The position numbers and the translations under genes are program-made. Positions 1-9,789 of a DNA stretch of 64,000 nucleotides are shown piece after piece (within the stretch, counting starts at the first letter, position 1; each line of letters begins with the position of its first letter). The notes under the pieces are model-generated. The model did no database searches and was not told the origin of the DNA. It saw nothing but the letters and a program-made list of their open reading frames with translations. The stretch comes from Spirosoma sp. KCTC 42546 (lineage in GTDB: Bacteria > Bacteroidota > Bacteroidia > Cytophagales > Spirosomataceae), in NCBI RefSeq assembly GCF_006965485.1, contig NZ_CP041360.1, forward strand, positions 2,418,001-2,482,000. The letters are read 5' to 3'.

Positions 1-481
1 GTTCCGTTGAACTCAACAGGTAACCAATATCAAGGCCACCCGTCAGATCCACCGAAATTTGGCGGATTCCTACTCGGTAACCCAGGTAAGGAAACGCATT
101 CAGTTGCTTGTTCGATAGATAGGTTTGCCCGGTGGCTACATCCTGAAAAGTCCCCGTTTTATCATACCCGTTAACGCCCGTAATGGTTGTCTTACTTCGC
201 AGGTTTTCATAGCCTACACTAACACCGGCAATAAAATTACTTCGGGAGATGCGTTGAATCTGGTAGGATGCACCATACGAAAGCCCATTTTTAGCCCCGA
301 ATGGATTGTTTGTATAGCCTGTAGTGCCATTAGACGCCAAATTCAGTTGAGAGCTTTTCTCCGCCGAATAGCCCTGAAACGAGAACAAGCCAGAATTTAA
401 GGCCAGGATGGATTCGGTCTTCTGGCCAAAAGTCAGGTTGACCGTTAGGGTTGTTAACAGCAGTAAAAGTAACTTTTTCAT
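1..481 (-). CDS. Outer-membrane beta-barrel protein, 3' end cut by window edge
   Basis: Reading the minus strand from an ATG at 481 gives an open frame that runs off the left edge of the window. The first 19 or 20 residues form a signal peptide (two lysines, a run of leucines, then TFGQ). The mature part has short alternating hydrophobic segments rich in Gly, Tyr and Ser, with phrases such as SYGASYQIQRIS and NAFPYLGYRVGIRQ, which is typical of small PorT-like or OmpA-like beta-barrels. It is therefore probably an outer-membrane protein. The function is not recognised, and the C-terminus is missing only because the window ends. It is divergent from the TonB receptor gene at 859. Confidence 0.7.
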   Translation of the reverse strand, partial: MKKLLLLLLTTLTVNLTFGQKTESILALNSGLFSFQGYSAEKSSQLNLASNGTTGYTNNPFGAKNGLSYGASYQIQRISRSNFIAGVSVGYENLRSKTTITGVNGYDKTGTFQDVATGQTYLSNKQLNAFPYLGYRVGIRQISVDLTGGLDIGYLLSSTE

Positions 482-858
482 AGCAGTGAACTAGATTCTT
501 CTTACTGACCCGCTCTTAGGCTGAATAGTTGGAATGCTAGCGAAGATAGTTTTATGGCCAAACGGCTGTAAATGACCATCTATTCCTAATTCCTGACTGG
601 CTGATTTATCAAAAAAAGTTGAGCTACAGGCCGCCCCGCCGTACGTTAACACAAGTATATAAAAGTTTCGCTATCCTTTATAATTAATGCATGTTGGTTG
701 ACTAATATTTTGGTTGAAAAGTACGATACGTGCTAAACGAATCTTAAAATAAAACCAGCTGACAGCGTTTCCCGTCCTTAATACGTCTAGGTTGATAACC
801 AGACAAATTAGCACGCCACGCTAAAGGCAACTGTCCTACACCTTTACCTTTTCTTTTC
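482..858. other. Divergent intergenic region, 377 bp, no gene seen
   Basis: This AT-rich spacer separates the divergent outer-membrane gene (start 481) and TonB receptor gene (start 859), so it should hold both promoters. No exact TAnnTTTG -7 box, strong palindrome or credible small reading frame was found. A loose TAATATTTTGG stretch near 705 is the closest promoter-like sequence. Confidence 0.4.
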
Positions 859-3255
859 ATGATTCGATCACTACTTGTAATTGTAGTTCTGGCTATTGGA
901 GCGTCGGTAGCCCATGCTCAGATACTGTATACACTTTCCGGTACCGTTCGCGACTCCGCCAGTCATCAGCCCATTGTGCGGGCAGCCGTGGTACTCGACT
1001 ATGAAAAGTCTACCACCGGTACCTACACAGATGCAGAAGGGCATTTCTCCATTAAAACCCGAATAGGACAGCATATTCTGGTGGTACGAAGTCTGGGCTT
1101 TGTTCCGTTTCGGACCACCATCAACCTGCGCGAGAATACCGTCCTCAACGTTCGACTTCCTTCCGTATCCAGTCAGTTAGAAGAGGTTGTCGTCACCAGC
1201 AAGGGCTACGACCGAAACGTACGTCAGCCGCTGCTGGGCGTGAGCCAGATTAATATCGCTACCCTCAAAAAGATGCCAGCAGCCCTGGGGGAAGTCGATA
1301 TTCTGAGGAGTCTGCAAATGCTGCCCGGTGTAACTAGCGTGGGCGAAGCGGCCAACGGGGTCAATATCCGGGGCGGTACCACCGACCAAAACCTGATCCT
1401 GCTCGATGATACCCCGATTTTCAACCCGACGCACATGTTCGGGCTTTTCTCGGTCTTTCCGCCCGATGCTGTGGGAGGTCTGGATTTATACAAAGGAAAC
1501 GTACCGGCTCGTTACGGCGGTCGGGCGGCTTCAGTGCTGGACATTAGTCTTCGAAATCCCGATCTGAATCAGTTTCATTTAACGGGTGGGGTGAGTTTGG
1601 TGGCCAATCGGCTAACGGTCGAAACGCCAATTATTAAAGGCAAACTGGCCCTGATGGTATCGGGGAGAGGGGCATTCAACGATTTTCTATTGCGGGCTGT
1701 TTCACCTCGTTTTGATAACATCCGGGCTAAATTTGGCGATGGGACCGCCAAGCTATTTTGGCGAGTCAACGACAAAAACACGGTGACAGCCATGGGCTAT
1801 TACAGCCAGGATTTGTTTCAGACGAATCTACTGGGAAGTCTGGCTAATGTCAATGCTGTAAATACCCAATATGCCCAGCAAACGGCTAACGGTATGGTGC
1901 GCTGGTTTCACGCGTTCAATGATCGGCTAAATCTGCAAACAACGGCGCTAGTGGCGCAATACATTCCCCGAATTCTATCGACTGAGGACAGTACCGACAA
2001 CAAAGTGGTATTGAAACAATCGCTGCTGCAACGACAAGTTAAGTCGAACCTGAACTACCAGTTAGAAAACCAGAAGATCGAGGTCGGTATTAGCGGCACG
2101 CACTATCGGCTGAATCCCGGCGAGTTGATACCGGGAAATAGTCTGGCGGTAAACTATCAGAAAACCCCGATTGAAAATGCACTGGAATTTGGGATTCATG
2201 CTGAGGATGAGATTAGTTTGACGGATAAGCTGGCCGTATCGGCGGGCCTGCGTTACTCCCATTTCCTGAATCTCGGGCCTTCCGTCGTCCGCCGATACGT
2301 GAACGGTGAAGTGGCCGATGCTACAACGGTTGTGGATTCTACGGTGTACGGAGCTGGCCAGGTAACGAAGCAATACGGCGGGCTGGAGCCCCGGCTGGGT
2401 TTGCGGTATGCGCTAACACCCAATTCCTCCATTAAGCTGGGCTATAACTTGATGCGGCAGTATTTGCAGGTGATCACCAATACCACCACGCCTTTACCTA
2501 CATCGCGCTGGAAAACGTCGGATGCGCATATTCAACCCCAGGTGAGTCAGTTGTTTTCGGCGGGTTATTTTCAGAATTCGAAGAATAACATTTTTGAGTT
2601 ATCGGCCGAGGTATACTGGCGCAGCACGCAGCATATTCTGGATTACAAACCGGGTGCCGATTTCCTGCTGCAACCCTATCCCGAAACACAACTGCTTCCT
2701 GGAAAGAGCAAAGCCTACGGACTGGAAGTGATGGTTTCTAAGAAGAAAGGCGAGCTGACCGGCTGGGTCAACTACACCTTTGCCCGCACCCTGAATCAGG
2801 TGAACGAAGGGGTTGATTTTCAGCAGCAGATCAACGGGGGCAACTGGTACCGGGCCAACTACGACCGTCCGCACAGCCTGAACATGAGCCTGACCATCAA
2901 CCAGGGGAAACACCACAGTTTTTCGTTCAACTTCGCCTATAGTTCGGGTCGTCCCTATACGGCACCAGAAGGATTCATTCGCTATCAGGGGCGAACCTAC
3001 CCGTATTACGACGAGCGCAACCAGTATCGGTTGCCGGATTATCACCGGCTCGACTTCGCTTGGAACATCTACAATCCGAGTATGAAAAACCGGCGCTGGC
3101 AGGGGCATTGGACCTTTACCGTCTACAATTTGTATGGCCGGAAGAATGTGTATTCGATCTTCTACCGCACGGAGGGACAGGCCACGAACCCCTACCGACT
3201 CAGCATCTTTGGCGCCCCCATCCCGAGTTTGACCTACAATTTCGAGTTCAAGTAA
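859..3255 (+). CDS. TonB-dependent receptor with carboxypeptidase-regulatory-like N-terminal domain
   Basis: The 798-residue product has a signal peptide (1-20, ending AHA before QILY), a carboxypeptidase-regulatory-like beta-sandwich at about 24-105, a plug domain at about 130-230 (ILRSLQMLPGV, GVNIRGGTTDQNL) and a long barrel that ends in alternating residues and a terminal aromatic strand (LTYNFEFK). It should be an outer-membrane transporter energised by TonB; the substrate is unknown. Twelve bases downstream begins an array of DUF4249 lipoprotein genes in the same direction. That receptor-plus-DUF4249 pairing is common in Bacteroidota and resembles a SusC/D-like uptake couple (inference). 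Confidence 0.9.
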   Translation: MIRSLLVIVVLAIGASVAHAQILYTLSGTVRDSASHQPIVRAAVVLDYEKSTTGTYTDAEGHFSIKTRIGQHILVVRSLGFVPFRTTINLRENTVLNVRLPSVSSQLEEVVVTSKGYDRNVRQPLLGVSQINIATLKKMPAALGEVDILRSLQMLPGVTSVGEAANGVNIRGGTTDQNLILLDDTPIFNPTHMFGLFSVFPPDAVGGLDLYKGNVPARYGGRAASVLDISLRNPDLNQFHLTGGVSLVANRLTVETPIIKGKLALMVSGRGAFNDFLLRAVSPRFDNIRAKFGDGTAKLFWRVNDKNTVTAMGYYSQDLFQTNLLGSLANVNAVNTQYAQQTANGMVRWFHAFNDRLNLQTTALVAQYIPRILSTEDSTDNKVVLKQSLLQRQVKSNLNYQLENQKIEVGISGTHYRLNPGELIPGNSLAVNYQKTPIENALEFGIHAEDEISLTDKLAVSAGLRYSHFLNLGPSVVRRYVNGEVADATTVVDSTVYGAGQVTKQYGGLEPRLGLRYALTPNSSIKLGYNLMRQYLQVITNTTTPLPTSRWKTSDAHIQPQVSQLFSAGYFQNSKNNIFELSAEVYWRSTQHILDYKPGADFLLQPYPETQLLPGKSKAYGLEVMVSKKKGELTGWVNYTFARTLNQVNEGVDFQQQINGGNWYRANYDRPHSLNMSLTINQGKHHSFSFNFAYSSGRPYTAPEGFIRYQGRTYPYYDERNQYRLPDYHRLDFAWNIYNPSMKNRRWQGHWTFTVYNLYGRKNVYSIFYRTEGQATNPYRLSIFGAPIPSLTYNFEFK

Positions 3256-3267
3256 CCACTCAACGGT

Positions 3268-3944
3268 ATGCGTCCAATAGCAATACCTATACTGATTTGT
3301 TTATGTAGTTGCCTGGGACTCGTTACCTGTGTTGACCCGATGGAATCAACTATAAACAGTTCGCTTAATGTCATCATTGTAGTCCCCATTGATAAGATAC
3401 ATGCTCAGTTTAACCTCAAAAGTCTGTCTCCCTCATTTCGGGGCTACTATACCTCGGGCCATGATGTGTTTATCGAGTTGGAGGACCCCGTCGACCAGCG
3501 AAACTACTACCGCTGGGATTGGATTGACTACGAGCCTCAGCACTGGTGTCGCAGAGGTACTTTAAACTCTTTCAGGAGCAGACGCAGAATTCAGGCGGCT
3601 TAGCCGATACACCCCCAACGGCGTTGGCTGGAAATGTGCATAATGTAGCGAACATAAAAGAAGCGGTGGTTGGCTATTTTACGGCATCAATGATATCAGA
3701 AAAACCGATTTATATCGATCGAAAGGATACCGAGGGATTCCCGTTCGGCAAAGATCCTGCGGGCTATTCGGGCGTGGAGGGCGAAGAACTGTTTTTCGCA
3801 CTGAACAGTCGCCAGCCCATTCCAGAACCCCGTCCCCCTTATGAGATTCGGATATTCATTGATGGTACACTTCGTCCACCGACTGCCAGTTGCGCGCCTA
3901 TTGATCAACGAACTCCATTTAAGCCGGTAGGCTGGCCTGACTAA
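3268..3944 (+). pseudogene. DUF4249 lipoprotein remnant with two internal deletions and a frameshift
   Basis: The ATG at 3268 encodes a lipoprotein signal with lipobox LVTC, then CVDPMESTINSSLNVIIV, close to the start of the next gene. About 94 codons that both downstream paralogues carry are then missing (in-frame junction near 3385). Sequence resumes at VPIDKIHAQFN and continues to about 3548. There a second deletion of roughly 90-118 codons changes frame, and the C-terminal part (RYFKLFQEQTQNSGG to the stop at 3944) continues in frame 3. The N-terminus is most like the 3964 gene and the rest most like the 5170 gene, so this is a mosaic. It cannot make a normal DUF4249 protein. Confidence 0.85.
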
Positions 3945-3963
3945 CGCACCAACTGACTACATT

Positions 3964-5145
3964 ATGAATACCTTCTTTTCATCATTTCGTCTGTTTTTCT
4001 TATTGACTGGCTGGCTGCTGCTGTCCATAGCGGTTTCCTGCGTTGACTCAGTTGAATCAACGGTAAACAGCTCACTCAATGTCATCATTGTAGATGGGAC
4101 AATTACAGATGTAGCTGAACAACAGGTTATTCGACTTAGTCGCTCACAAGCTGATCGGCTTACCGGTCGATTTGGTTCTGTGCCAATAACCCAGGCCACG
4201 GTAACCATTATAGTTGATTCATCGGAAGTTATTTCCTGTCATGAAACCGTAGATGGGAGTTATCAACTCCCCAGCGATTTTAAAGGACAGGTGGGTCATG
4301 CCTATCAACTCCAGTTTACATTGAGTGATGATGCACATTATGAGTCGAGTACTGAGGTTTTGCAACCTGTTGCGCCAATTACGCTGGTTCGTGCCCAGTT
4401 TAATTCAAACAGCCTGAGTTCAACCCAGCGATTAAACAATGTATATACGGCGGCCCATGACTTTTATGTAGACTTTACTGATCCTGCTGATCAAACCAAT
4501 TACTATCGATGGGAATGGAAAGACTGGGAACATCAGGAGTGGTGCCGAAATTGCCGGGGAGGACGTTATCAAATCACGAATGACCAGGGTGCTCTGATCG
4601 AAGATTGTGTGAATGAGCAGTTCGCGTATCCTGCCTTTGACTACAATTGCCGGACCCAGTGCTGGGAGATTTTGTACAGCAATGACTTAACGCTATTCGA
4701 TGACCAGTATACCAATGGGAATACCGTTAAAGCCCTGCGGGTGGCCAAGGTTCCCCTCTATTCAAAAGAGCACTGCTTAGTTGAGATTCGACAGACCTCA
4801 TTATCGAAGCAAGGGTATGCCTATTTCAAACGGCTGAATGACCAGACCCAGAACTCGGGTGGTGTAGCCGGGGCTCAACCCGCTCTGTTGGTGGGAAATA
4901 TCTATAATCGGGTGAAAAAGAATGAACCCGTAGTTGGCTACTTCAGCGCGTCGGGTGTTTCGTCGATGCGGTACTGGTTAACCCGAAATGACGCAACTGG
5001 ATTTACACCAGGTCTATTTCAAGCGCTTATGGGCCGCGATCCGGTTAACGAACCAAGTTATTATGGCCGTTATCGCCCACCGTTGGCGGTGTGTGTATCC
5101 AGTGAGAGTCGAACGCCGGTTAAACCACTGGGCTGGCAGGAGTAA
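3964..5145 (+). CDS. DUF4249 domain lipoprotein
   Basis: The product has 393 residues. It starts with a lipoprotein signal peptide (lipobox AVSC, modified Cys in SCVDSVEST), so it is expected to be membrane-anchored and probably surface- or periplasm-facing. The body has the DUF4249 pattern as remembered: an early VDGTITDVAEQQVIRLSRS strand region and a late QNSGGVAG...GNIYNRV...VVGYFSASG region. Many paired cysteines (WCRNC, DYNCRTQCWE) suggest disulfides. The family has no established biochemical role. Location behind a TonB receptor suggests it helps ligand capture (inference). Confidence 0.82.
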   Translation: MNTFFSSFRLFFLLTGWLLLSIAVSCVDSVESTVNSSLNVIIVDGTITDVAEQQVIRLSRSQADRLTGRFGSVPITQATVTIIVDSSEVISCHETVDGSYQLPSDFKGQVGHAYQLQFTLSDDAHYESSTEVLQPVAPITLVRAQFNSNSLSSTQRLNNVYTAAHDFYVDFTDPADQTNYYRWEWKDWEHQEWCRNCRGGRYQITNDQGALIEDCVNEQFAYPAFDYNCRTQCWEILYSNDLTLFDDQYTNGNTVKALRVAKVPLYSKEHCLVEIRQTSLSKQGYAYFKRLNDQTQNSGGVAGAQPALLVGNIYNRVKKNEPVVGYFSASGVSSMRYWLTRNDATGFTPGLFQALMGRDPVNEPSYYGRYRPPLAVCVSSESRTPVKPLGWQE

Positions 5146-5169
5146 GTGAATGCCTTTAACACATGTACT

Positions 5170-6510
5170 ATGATTCACACCTCTTTATCAATTCGTCTGT
5201 TTTCCCGACTGCTGGTCTGGCTACTGTTCGTTAGCGCTCTGGTTTCCTGCGTCGATCCTGAAGACCTGATACTGCGGGGTACGGTGGATATTATTGTGGT
5301 AGATGGGGCCATAACGAACCTGGCTGAAGAACAGATCATTCGGCTTAACCGCTCCAAATCGGACCCCCTCACCGGCCGATTTGGTACCCGGCCCATCACT
5401 AAAGCGACGGTCGAAGTGGTGGTCGATTCGGCGCAGGTCATCCCCTGCCATGAAACCGTGGACGGCACTTATCAACTGCCCAGCGATTTTAAAGGCCAGA
5501 TCGGTCATGCCTATCAACTCCGGTTTACCCTTAGTGATGGCGCCCAATATGTATCAAGTCAGCAGGTTATTCAGGCTGTGCCACCCATTGATAAGGTGAC
5601 ATCTCAGTTTAATCCCAAAAGTATTTTCCCCGCTTTAGCTGGATTTTATACCGCTGGTCATGACCTATTTATAGATACCCGTGACCCTGCCGAAACTCGA
5701 AATTATTACCGCTGGGACTGGAAGCTCTACGAAAGACAGGAGTGGTGTAAAACTTGCTACCAAGGTGTTTACGCCATTTTTGGCGATATTACGACCCAGT
5801 TAATGGAAAACCCTCCGCCAGCAGGGAACTATTACATCTATACATCCGGCAACAAGAAACTGCTGGAAGACTGTTACTATGAACTGACACCCCCGCCATA
5901 CTCGCTAAGAAACCCAGTCCCTGAATACAAATACGATTATAATTGCCGGACTAAGTGTTGGGAGATCATTTACAGCCACAACTTTAACCTCTTCAGCGAT
6001 CAGTTTACAAATGGAGGATTGATCGTAAACCGAAATATAGCCCAAATCCCTTTTTACGACCGTAATCCAGGTTTGGTAGAAATTCGACAAAGTTCACTGA
6101 CACCTGATGCCTACCGGTATTTTCAACTATTTCAACAACAGACCCAGAATACGGGCGGATTAGCCGATTCTCCTCCGTCGGCTCTGGCGGGTAATGTGCA
6201 TAATGTAGCGAATAATCGAGAAGCGGTCGTTGGCTATTTCGCAGCTACATCGGTGGCCACGTTTCGTTACTGGCTGGATCGTAAAGATGCGTATGGCGTA
6301 TCCTTGGGTGGGACTGCTCCAGGTGGTTACTCCGGTCTGCCAGGTGCTGAGCTATTTTACGCGCTTAATCTACGACTGCCTATACCCGAGCCTACTTTTC
6401 CAGAAGTGCCCCAGCTTCAGCTCCTTAGCGCACCTTCACGTCCACCAACAGCCATTTGTGCACCCAGCGATACGAAAACTCCTTATAAGCCCGAAGGCTG
6501 GCGGGATTAA
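5170..6510 (+). CDS. DUF4249 domain lipoprotein, longer paralogue
   Basis: The chosen start is the ATG at 5170, because it places a good signal peptide (SIRLFSRLLVWLLFVSALVSC) directly at the N-terminus; an in-frame GTG at 5146 abuts the previous stop and adds eight residues. The 446-residue product is about 50% alike to the preceding paralogue over its first 130 residues. It contains a roughly 28-residue insert in the cysteine-rich middle, between the WCKTC and DYNCRTKCWE motifs. The C-terminal GGLADSPPSALAGNVHNVAN region closely matches the pseudogene at 3268. It is the last gene of the receptor operon and is followed by a terminator hairpin. Confidence 0.82.
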   Translation: MIHTSLSIRLFSRLLVWLLFVSALVSCVDPEDLILRGTVDIIVVDGAITNLAEEQIIRLNRSKSDPLTGRFGTRPITKATVEVVVDSAQVIPCHETVDGTYQLPSDFKGQIGHAYQLRFTLSDGAQYVSSQQVIQAVPPIDKVTSQFNPKSIFPALAGFYTAGHDLFIDTRDPAETRNYYRWDWKLYERQEWCKTCYQGVYAIFGDITTQLMENPPPAGNYYIYTSGNKKLLEDCYYELTPPPYSLRNPVPEYKYDYNCRTKCWEIIYSHNFNLFSDQFTNGGLIVNRNIAQIPFYDRNPGLVEIRQSSLTPDAYRYFQLFQQQTQNTGGLADSPPSALAGNVHNVANNREAVVGYFAATSVATFRYWLDRKDAYGVSLGGTAPGGYSGLPGAELFYALNLRLPIPEPTFPEVPQLQLLSAPSRPPTAICAPSDTKTPYKPEGWRD

Positions 6511-6516
6511 TGGTCA

Positions 6517-6549
6517 ATAAAAAACGCCCCAACTCTAATAGAAGTTGGG
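6517..6549 (-). terminator. Rho-independent terminator of the epimerase gene
   Basis: Arms CCCAACT (6528-6534) and AGTTGGG (6543-6549) form a stem that, read on the minus strand, is followed by GGCGTTTTTT. It lies 32 bases past the stop codon of the minus-strand epimerase gene. The hairpin may also slow transcription arriving from the DUF4249 operon, but there is no T-run on the plus side. Confidence 0.75.
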
Positions 6550-6580
6550 TCACTACGTTGCTGCCAACAGAAGTAGCCAG

Positions 6581-7642
6581 TTACGTCAGAATCGGCTCCA
6601 GAGCGGCCCGATTTTCGTTGAGCCAGTCATGAATATCGCTCACAATCTCACGGATGCCGAGTTGGGGTTTCCAGCCGGTGAGGTTTGTTACGTTGGTGTT
6701 ATCGGTGATGTACAGTCGGATATCGGCGGCTCGGTTTTCGGCAACTTGCGTGATGGGGATAGTTTTGCCCGTTATTTCCTGGCAAATCTGAGTCAATTCC
6801 TGCAACGACGCGCTGCTTTCGACACCACCACCCGCGTTCAGAATCTCACCGTTTACTTTGTCGAGGTTGTGTAATTCCCAGTCAATCAGTCTATACAGGT
6901 CGGCAATATGAAGCATGTCGCGGGTTTGTTTGCCTGTGCCGCCGTAGCCAATGTAGGCGAGCTTCTGCTCAAAATAGTGTTTGGCAATCCAGAGCACCAT
7001 AACCCCCTGATCCACCTTCCCCATCTGCCAGGGTCCGGTAATCACCCCGCAACGGTTGATCACCGTTTTCAGTCCGTAAAATTCATTGTATTCCTGAATC
7101 AGTAACTCCGACGCCAGTTTCGTAGTGCCGTAAAGCGACCGGGCACCCGTGAGGGGAAAATCTTCGGCAATACCTTTCGACGATACGCCCGGAACGGGTT
7201 GGTTGTCGGTCAACACAAAGCGCGTATCGGCCTCTTCGAAATTGAGGGTTTCGATAGTCTTAATCGGATAAACACGGCTTGTCGACAGGAAAATGAAATT
7301 AGCTTTATGCTTGAGGGCATAATTCAGACAGTTAACGGTGCCAAATAGGTTGGTATTGATGAGGTAGTCGGGCGTACCATCCAGACCGGCCAGTACCGAC
7401 GGTTCGGCGGAGGCTTCGATTACGGTATCGACGGCTGGGAGTGCGTCGAAATCTTCTTTGTTCCGAATGTCGCCGTGTAAAAACTCGATACCTGCCGCTT
7501 TTAACCGGGCCAGACTCAGTTCCGATCCACGCCGTTTGAGATTATCGAGTGCAAAGATCTGATACTGAGGATAGTTCTGTTTTAATGAAATGGCCAGCGA
7601 TGAGCCAACAAATCCGGCTCCGCCGGTGATGAGAAGTTTCAT
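6581..7642 (-). CDS. NAD-dependent nucleotide-sugar epimerase/dehydratase (CDP-paratose/tyvelose 2-epimerase-like)
   Basis: This 353-residue extended short-chain dehydrogenase has the N-terminal nucleotide-binding motif GGAGFVGS at 7-14, an acidic residue after beta-2 (ALDNLKRRG), a STSRVYP segment and the catalytic YGTTK (YxxxK) motif. The middle of the protein (DQGVMVLWIAKHYFE, GTGKQTRDMLHIADL) follows the pattern remembered for CDP-tyvelose 2-epimerase and its relatives, so epimerisation of a nucleotide-linked sugar for surface glycans is likely. The exact substrate cannot be read from sequence. The gene appears to be a single transcription unit, with its own terminator below 6549. Confidence 0.82.
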   Translation of the reverse strand: MKLLITGGAGFVGSSLAISLKQNYPQYQIFALDNLKRRGSELSLARLKAAGIEFLHGDIRNKEDFDALPAVDTVIEASAEPSVLAGLDGTPDYLINTNLFGTVNCLNYALKHKANFIFLSTSRVYPIKTIETLNFEEADTRFVLTDNQPVPGVSSKGIAEDFPLTGARSLYGTTKLASELLIQEYNEFYGLKTVINRCGVITGPWQMGKVDQGVMVLWIAKHYFEQKLAYIGYGGTGKQTRDMLHIADLYRLIDWELHNLDKVNGEILNAGGGVESSASLQELTQICQEITGKTIPITQVAENRAADIRLYITDNTNVTNLTGWKPQLGIREIVSDIHDWLNENRAALEPILT

Positions 7643-7661
7643 ATATTGAATGAGTGAATGA

Positions 7662-7729
7662 GTGAATGAGCGATTGAGTGAATAGCACTTGCATCAGCTA
7701 TTCACTCATTCACTCAATCGCTCATTCAC
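7662..7729. repeat. Long inverted repeat built from GAATGAGT units
   Basis: The left arm at 7662-7685 and the right arm at 7698-7729 are reverse complements except that the right arm carries one extra 8-base GAATGAGT-type unit. The hairpin fills the gap between kup and the epimerase gene, both on the minus strand. A 30-base stretch of the right arm (7700-7729) recurs with 27 matches inside ribD at 41906-41935, so this is a dispersed repeat family. Confidence 0.85.
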
Positions 7730-7731
7730 AA

Positions 7732-9684
7732 TTAAGATGTGATGCGTTTTAGTTGGACGTTTTCTACTGGACGGATAACCAGCGGGACTTTTTCAATTTT
7801 AACCGAGCTGCTATCTAAGCCAAACCAGCGGTCTTCGGGCGTGGTGAAGCTTTTGATGCTGAAGTAGATATTCATGATGATCCGCTCACGAGTAGGCAAT
7901 TCATTCTCGAACGACAGGAATTTCTCCAGCACCACGAAGCGGAAATCGCCGATAACGTTCTGACGGCTAAGTGATTCGTAACGGCTCGTAATATCCACTT
8001 CTTTATTTTTTACCATGTCCTCAATTACCTTTCGGAAGAACAGGTTGATCCGTTGCTCGACGCGGAACCCTAATTTAAAGGTCACTTTATAGGCATCGTC
8101 AGGCGCAATGGTGTTCACTTTATACTCCATCGTATACGGATCATCGGTTGTATCGACGTGAACGAACCAATAAATATCCGCACGTTTTGGACGTTTCTGG
8201 AAGATGGAGTAAATGATCTTCGACTCTATTTCCGACTGCCGGGCCGCATTGCTCATAAAGACAATGTGAGTCGCGTATTTCGGAATACTAATGTCGCGGC
8301 TGAGTTCTTTAATGGCTTGTGTGTACTGGTCGATTCGGACGTATTCCGTTAAGCGAAGTTTGATCTGGAACGCCTGTAGCCAGATGTACATGACCCCGGC
8401 AATGGTTGCGCCGATTAACACCGATACCCAGCCACCGTGTGGAAACTTGATCAGGTTCGCGACCAGAAAAGAGCCCTCGATACCCAGATAAACCGTCAGG
8501 AACAGGACTACCCACCATGCCTGATACTTGTGCGTATAGAGGTAGTATGACATCAGTAGGGTGGTCATCAGCATGGTCAGCGTAATGGCCAGACCATACG
8601 CGGCTTCCATATTCGATGATTCCCGGAAGTAAAGGACTACGCCCACGCAGCCTGCCCAAAGCAGGAAATTAACACTCGGAACGTACAACTGACCTTTCTG
8701 AACACTCGGGTAACGCAACCGAACTTTCGGCCAGAAATTAAGCCGGATGGCTTCACTAATGAGCGTAAATGAACCACTGATCAGGGCCTGGCTGGCAATA
8801 ACAGTAGCGGCTGTGGCAATACTGATACCAATGGTCAGGAACCAGGGTGGCATAACCTCATAAAACGGGATACGTTCTTTAAGAGTTTGTCCTTCAATGC
8901 TTAACAACCAGGCACCTTGCCCAAAGTAGTTGAGAACCAAACAGGATTTGACAAATACCCAGCTAACCCGAATATTGGCCCGGCCGCAGTGGCCCATGTC
9001 CGAATACAACGCTTCGGCCCCGGTTGTGCAAAGAAATACTGAACCCAATAGCCAGAAACCGCCTGGATATTCAGACAATAACCACCAGGCATAATAGGGG
9101 TTAATGGCCGCCAGAATTCCCGGAGCCTGCGCAATCTGAGTAACACCCAGCACACCCAGCATCACAAACCAAACGAACATAATTGGTCCGAAGGCAGTAC
9201 CAACCACACTTGTCCCGAACGCCTGAATCAGGAACAGGATGGTTAGAATCGCAATGACAATTTCAATGATCTGGATGTGGGTGATGGCGGGGTATAATAA
9301 CCTAAGTCCTTCAACTGCCGAGGATACCGAAATGGGCGGGGTAATAATCCCATCGGCCAGCAAGGCCGACCCACCAATAATAGCCGGTAGCGTTAACCAG
9401 CGAGCGTGTCGGCGAACCAGCGCATACAGAGCGAAAATTCCCCCTTCTCCCCGGTTATCGGCCCGCAGGATCAGGATAACGTATTTAACGGTCGTTTGCA
9501 GGGTGAGCGTCCATAGTACACAGGAAAGTGCTCCCCGGACTACATCCGCTCGAATCGGATTGTTTGGCCCAACAATAGCCCGGAGTGTGTACAGGGGCGA
9601 CGTACCAATATCGCCGTAAATGATACCCATTGCCACCAGCAAGCCAGCGGCTGTCACAGTATCTAAATGCTTTTTGTCTTCCAT
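7732..9684 (-). CDS. kup: Potassium uptake protein, KUP/HAK family
   Basis: The 650-residue protein starts with the family signature GIIYGDIGTSPLYTLR at about 20-35 and NRGEGGIFALYALV near 77-90. About twelve transmembrane helices follow to about residue 440, and then a cytoplasmic C-terminal domain of about 200 residues, the usual KUP layout and length. It should import K+ with H+ across the inner membrane. The start ATG at 9684 is 46 bases downstream of a matching TAnnTTTG -7 box. It is followed by a hairpin repeat and the epimerase gene on the same strand. Confidence 0.93.
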   Translation of the reverse strand: MEDKKHLDTVTAAGLLVAMGIIYGDIGTSPLYTLRAIVGPNNPIRADVVRGALSCVLWTLTLQTTVKYVILILRADNRGEGGIFALYALVRRHARWLTLPAIIGGSALLADGIITPPISVSSAVEGLRLLYPAITHIQIIEIVIAILTILFLIQAFGTSVVGTAFGPIMFVWFVMLGVLGVTQIAQAPGILAAINPYYAWWLLSEYPGGFWLLGSVFLCTTGAEALYSDMGHCGRANIRVSWVFVKSCLVLNYFGQGAWLLSIEGQTLKERIPFYEVMPPWFLTIGISIATAATVIASQALISGSFTLISEAIRLNFWPKVRLRYPSVQKGQLYVPSVNFLLWAGCVGVVLYFRESSNMEAAYGLAITLTMLMTTLLMSYYLYTHKYQAWWVVLFLTVYLGIEGSFLVANLIKFPHGGWVSVLIGATIAGVMYIWLQAFQIKLRLTEYVRIDQYTQAIKELSRDISIPKYATHIVFMSNAARQSEIESKIIYSIFQKRPKRADIYWFVHVDTTDDPYTMEYKVNTIAPDDAYKVTFKLGFRVEQRINLFFRKVIEDMVKNKEVDITSRYESLSRQNVIGDFRFVVLEKFLSFENELPTRERIIMNIYFSIKSFTTPEDRWFGLDSSSVKIEKVPLVIRPVENVQLKRITS

Positions 9685-9729
9685 ATACTAGGCTTGCGCC
9701 TTCTTGTGTACGAGCGGGTAAAAACCGGG

Positions 9730-9737
9730 CAAAGATA
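9730..9737 (-). promoter_or_regulatory. Bacteroidota -7 promoter box for kup
   Basis: On the minus strand these bases read TATCTTTG, an exact match to the Bacteroidota -7 consensus TAnnTTTG, 46 bases upstream of the kup start codon. No clear -33 TTG was identified at the usual spacing, so the call rests on the -7 box and its position. Confidence 0.5.
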
Positions 9738-9789
9738 ACCTATGTTTGGCTTCGTTAATCGTGGTTTAATCGAAAGTTGCCTATTCGCT

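Noticed and set aside
3060..3308. Plus-strand frame across the TonB receptor end
   Set aside because: It is out of frame with a well-supported receptor sequence and encodes no recognisable features.
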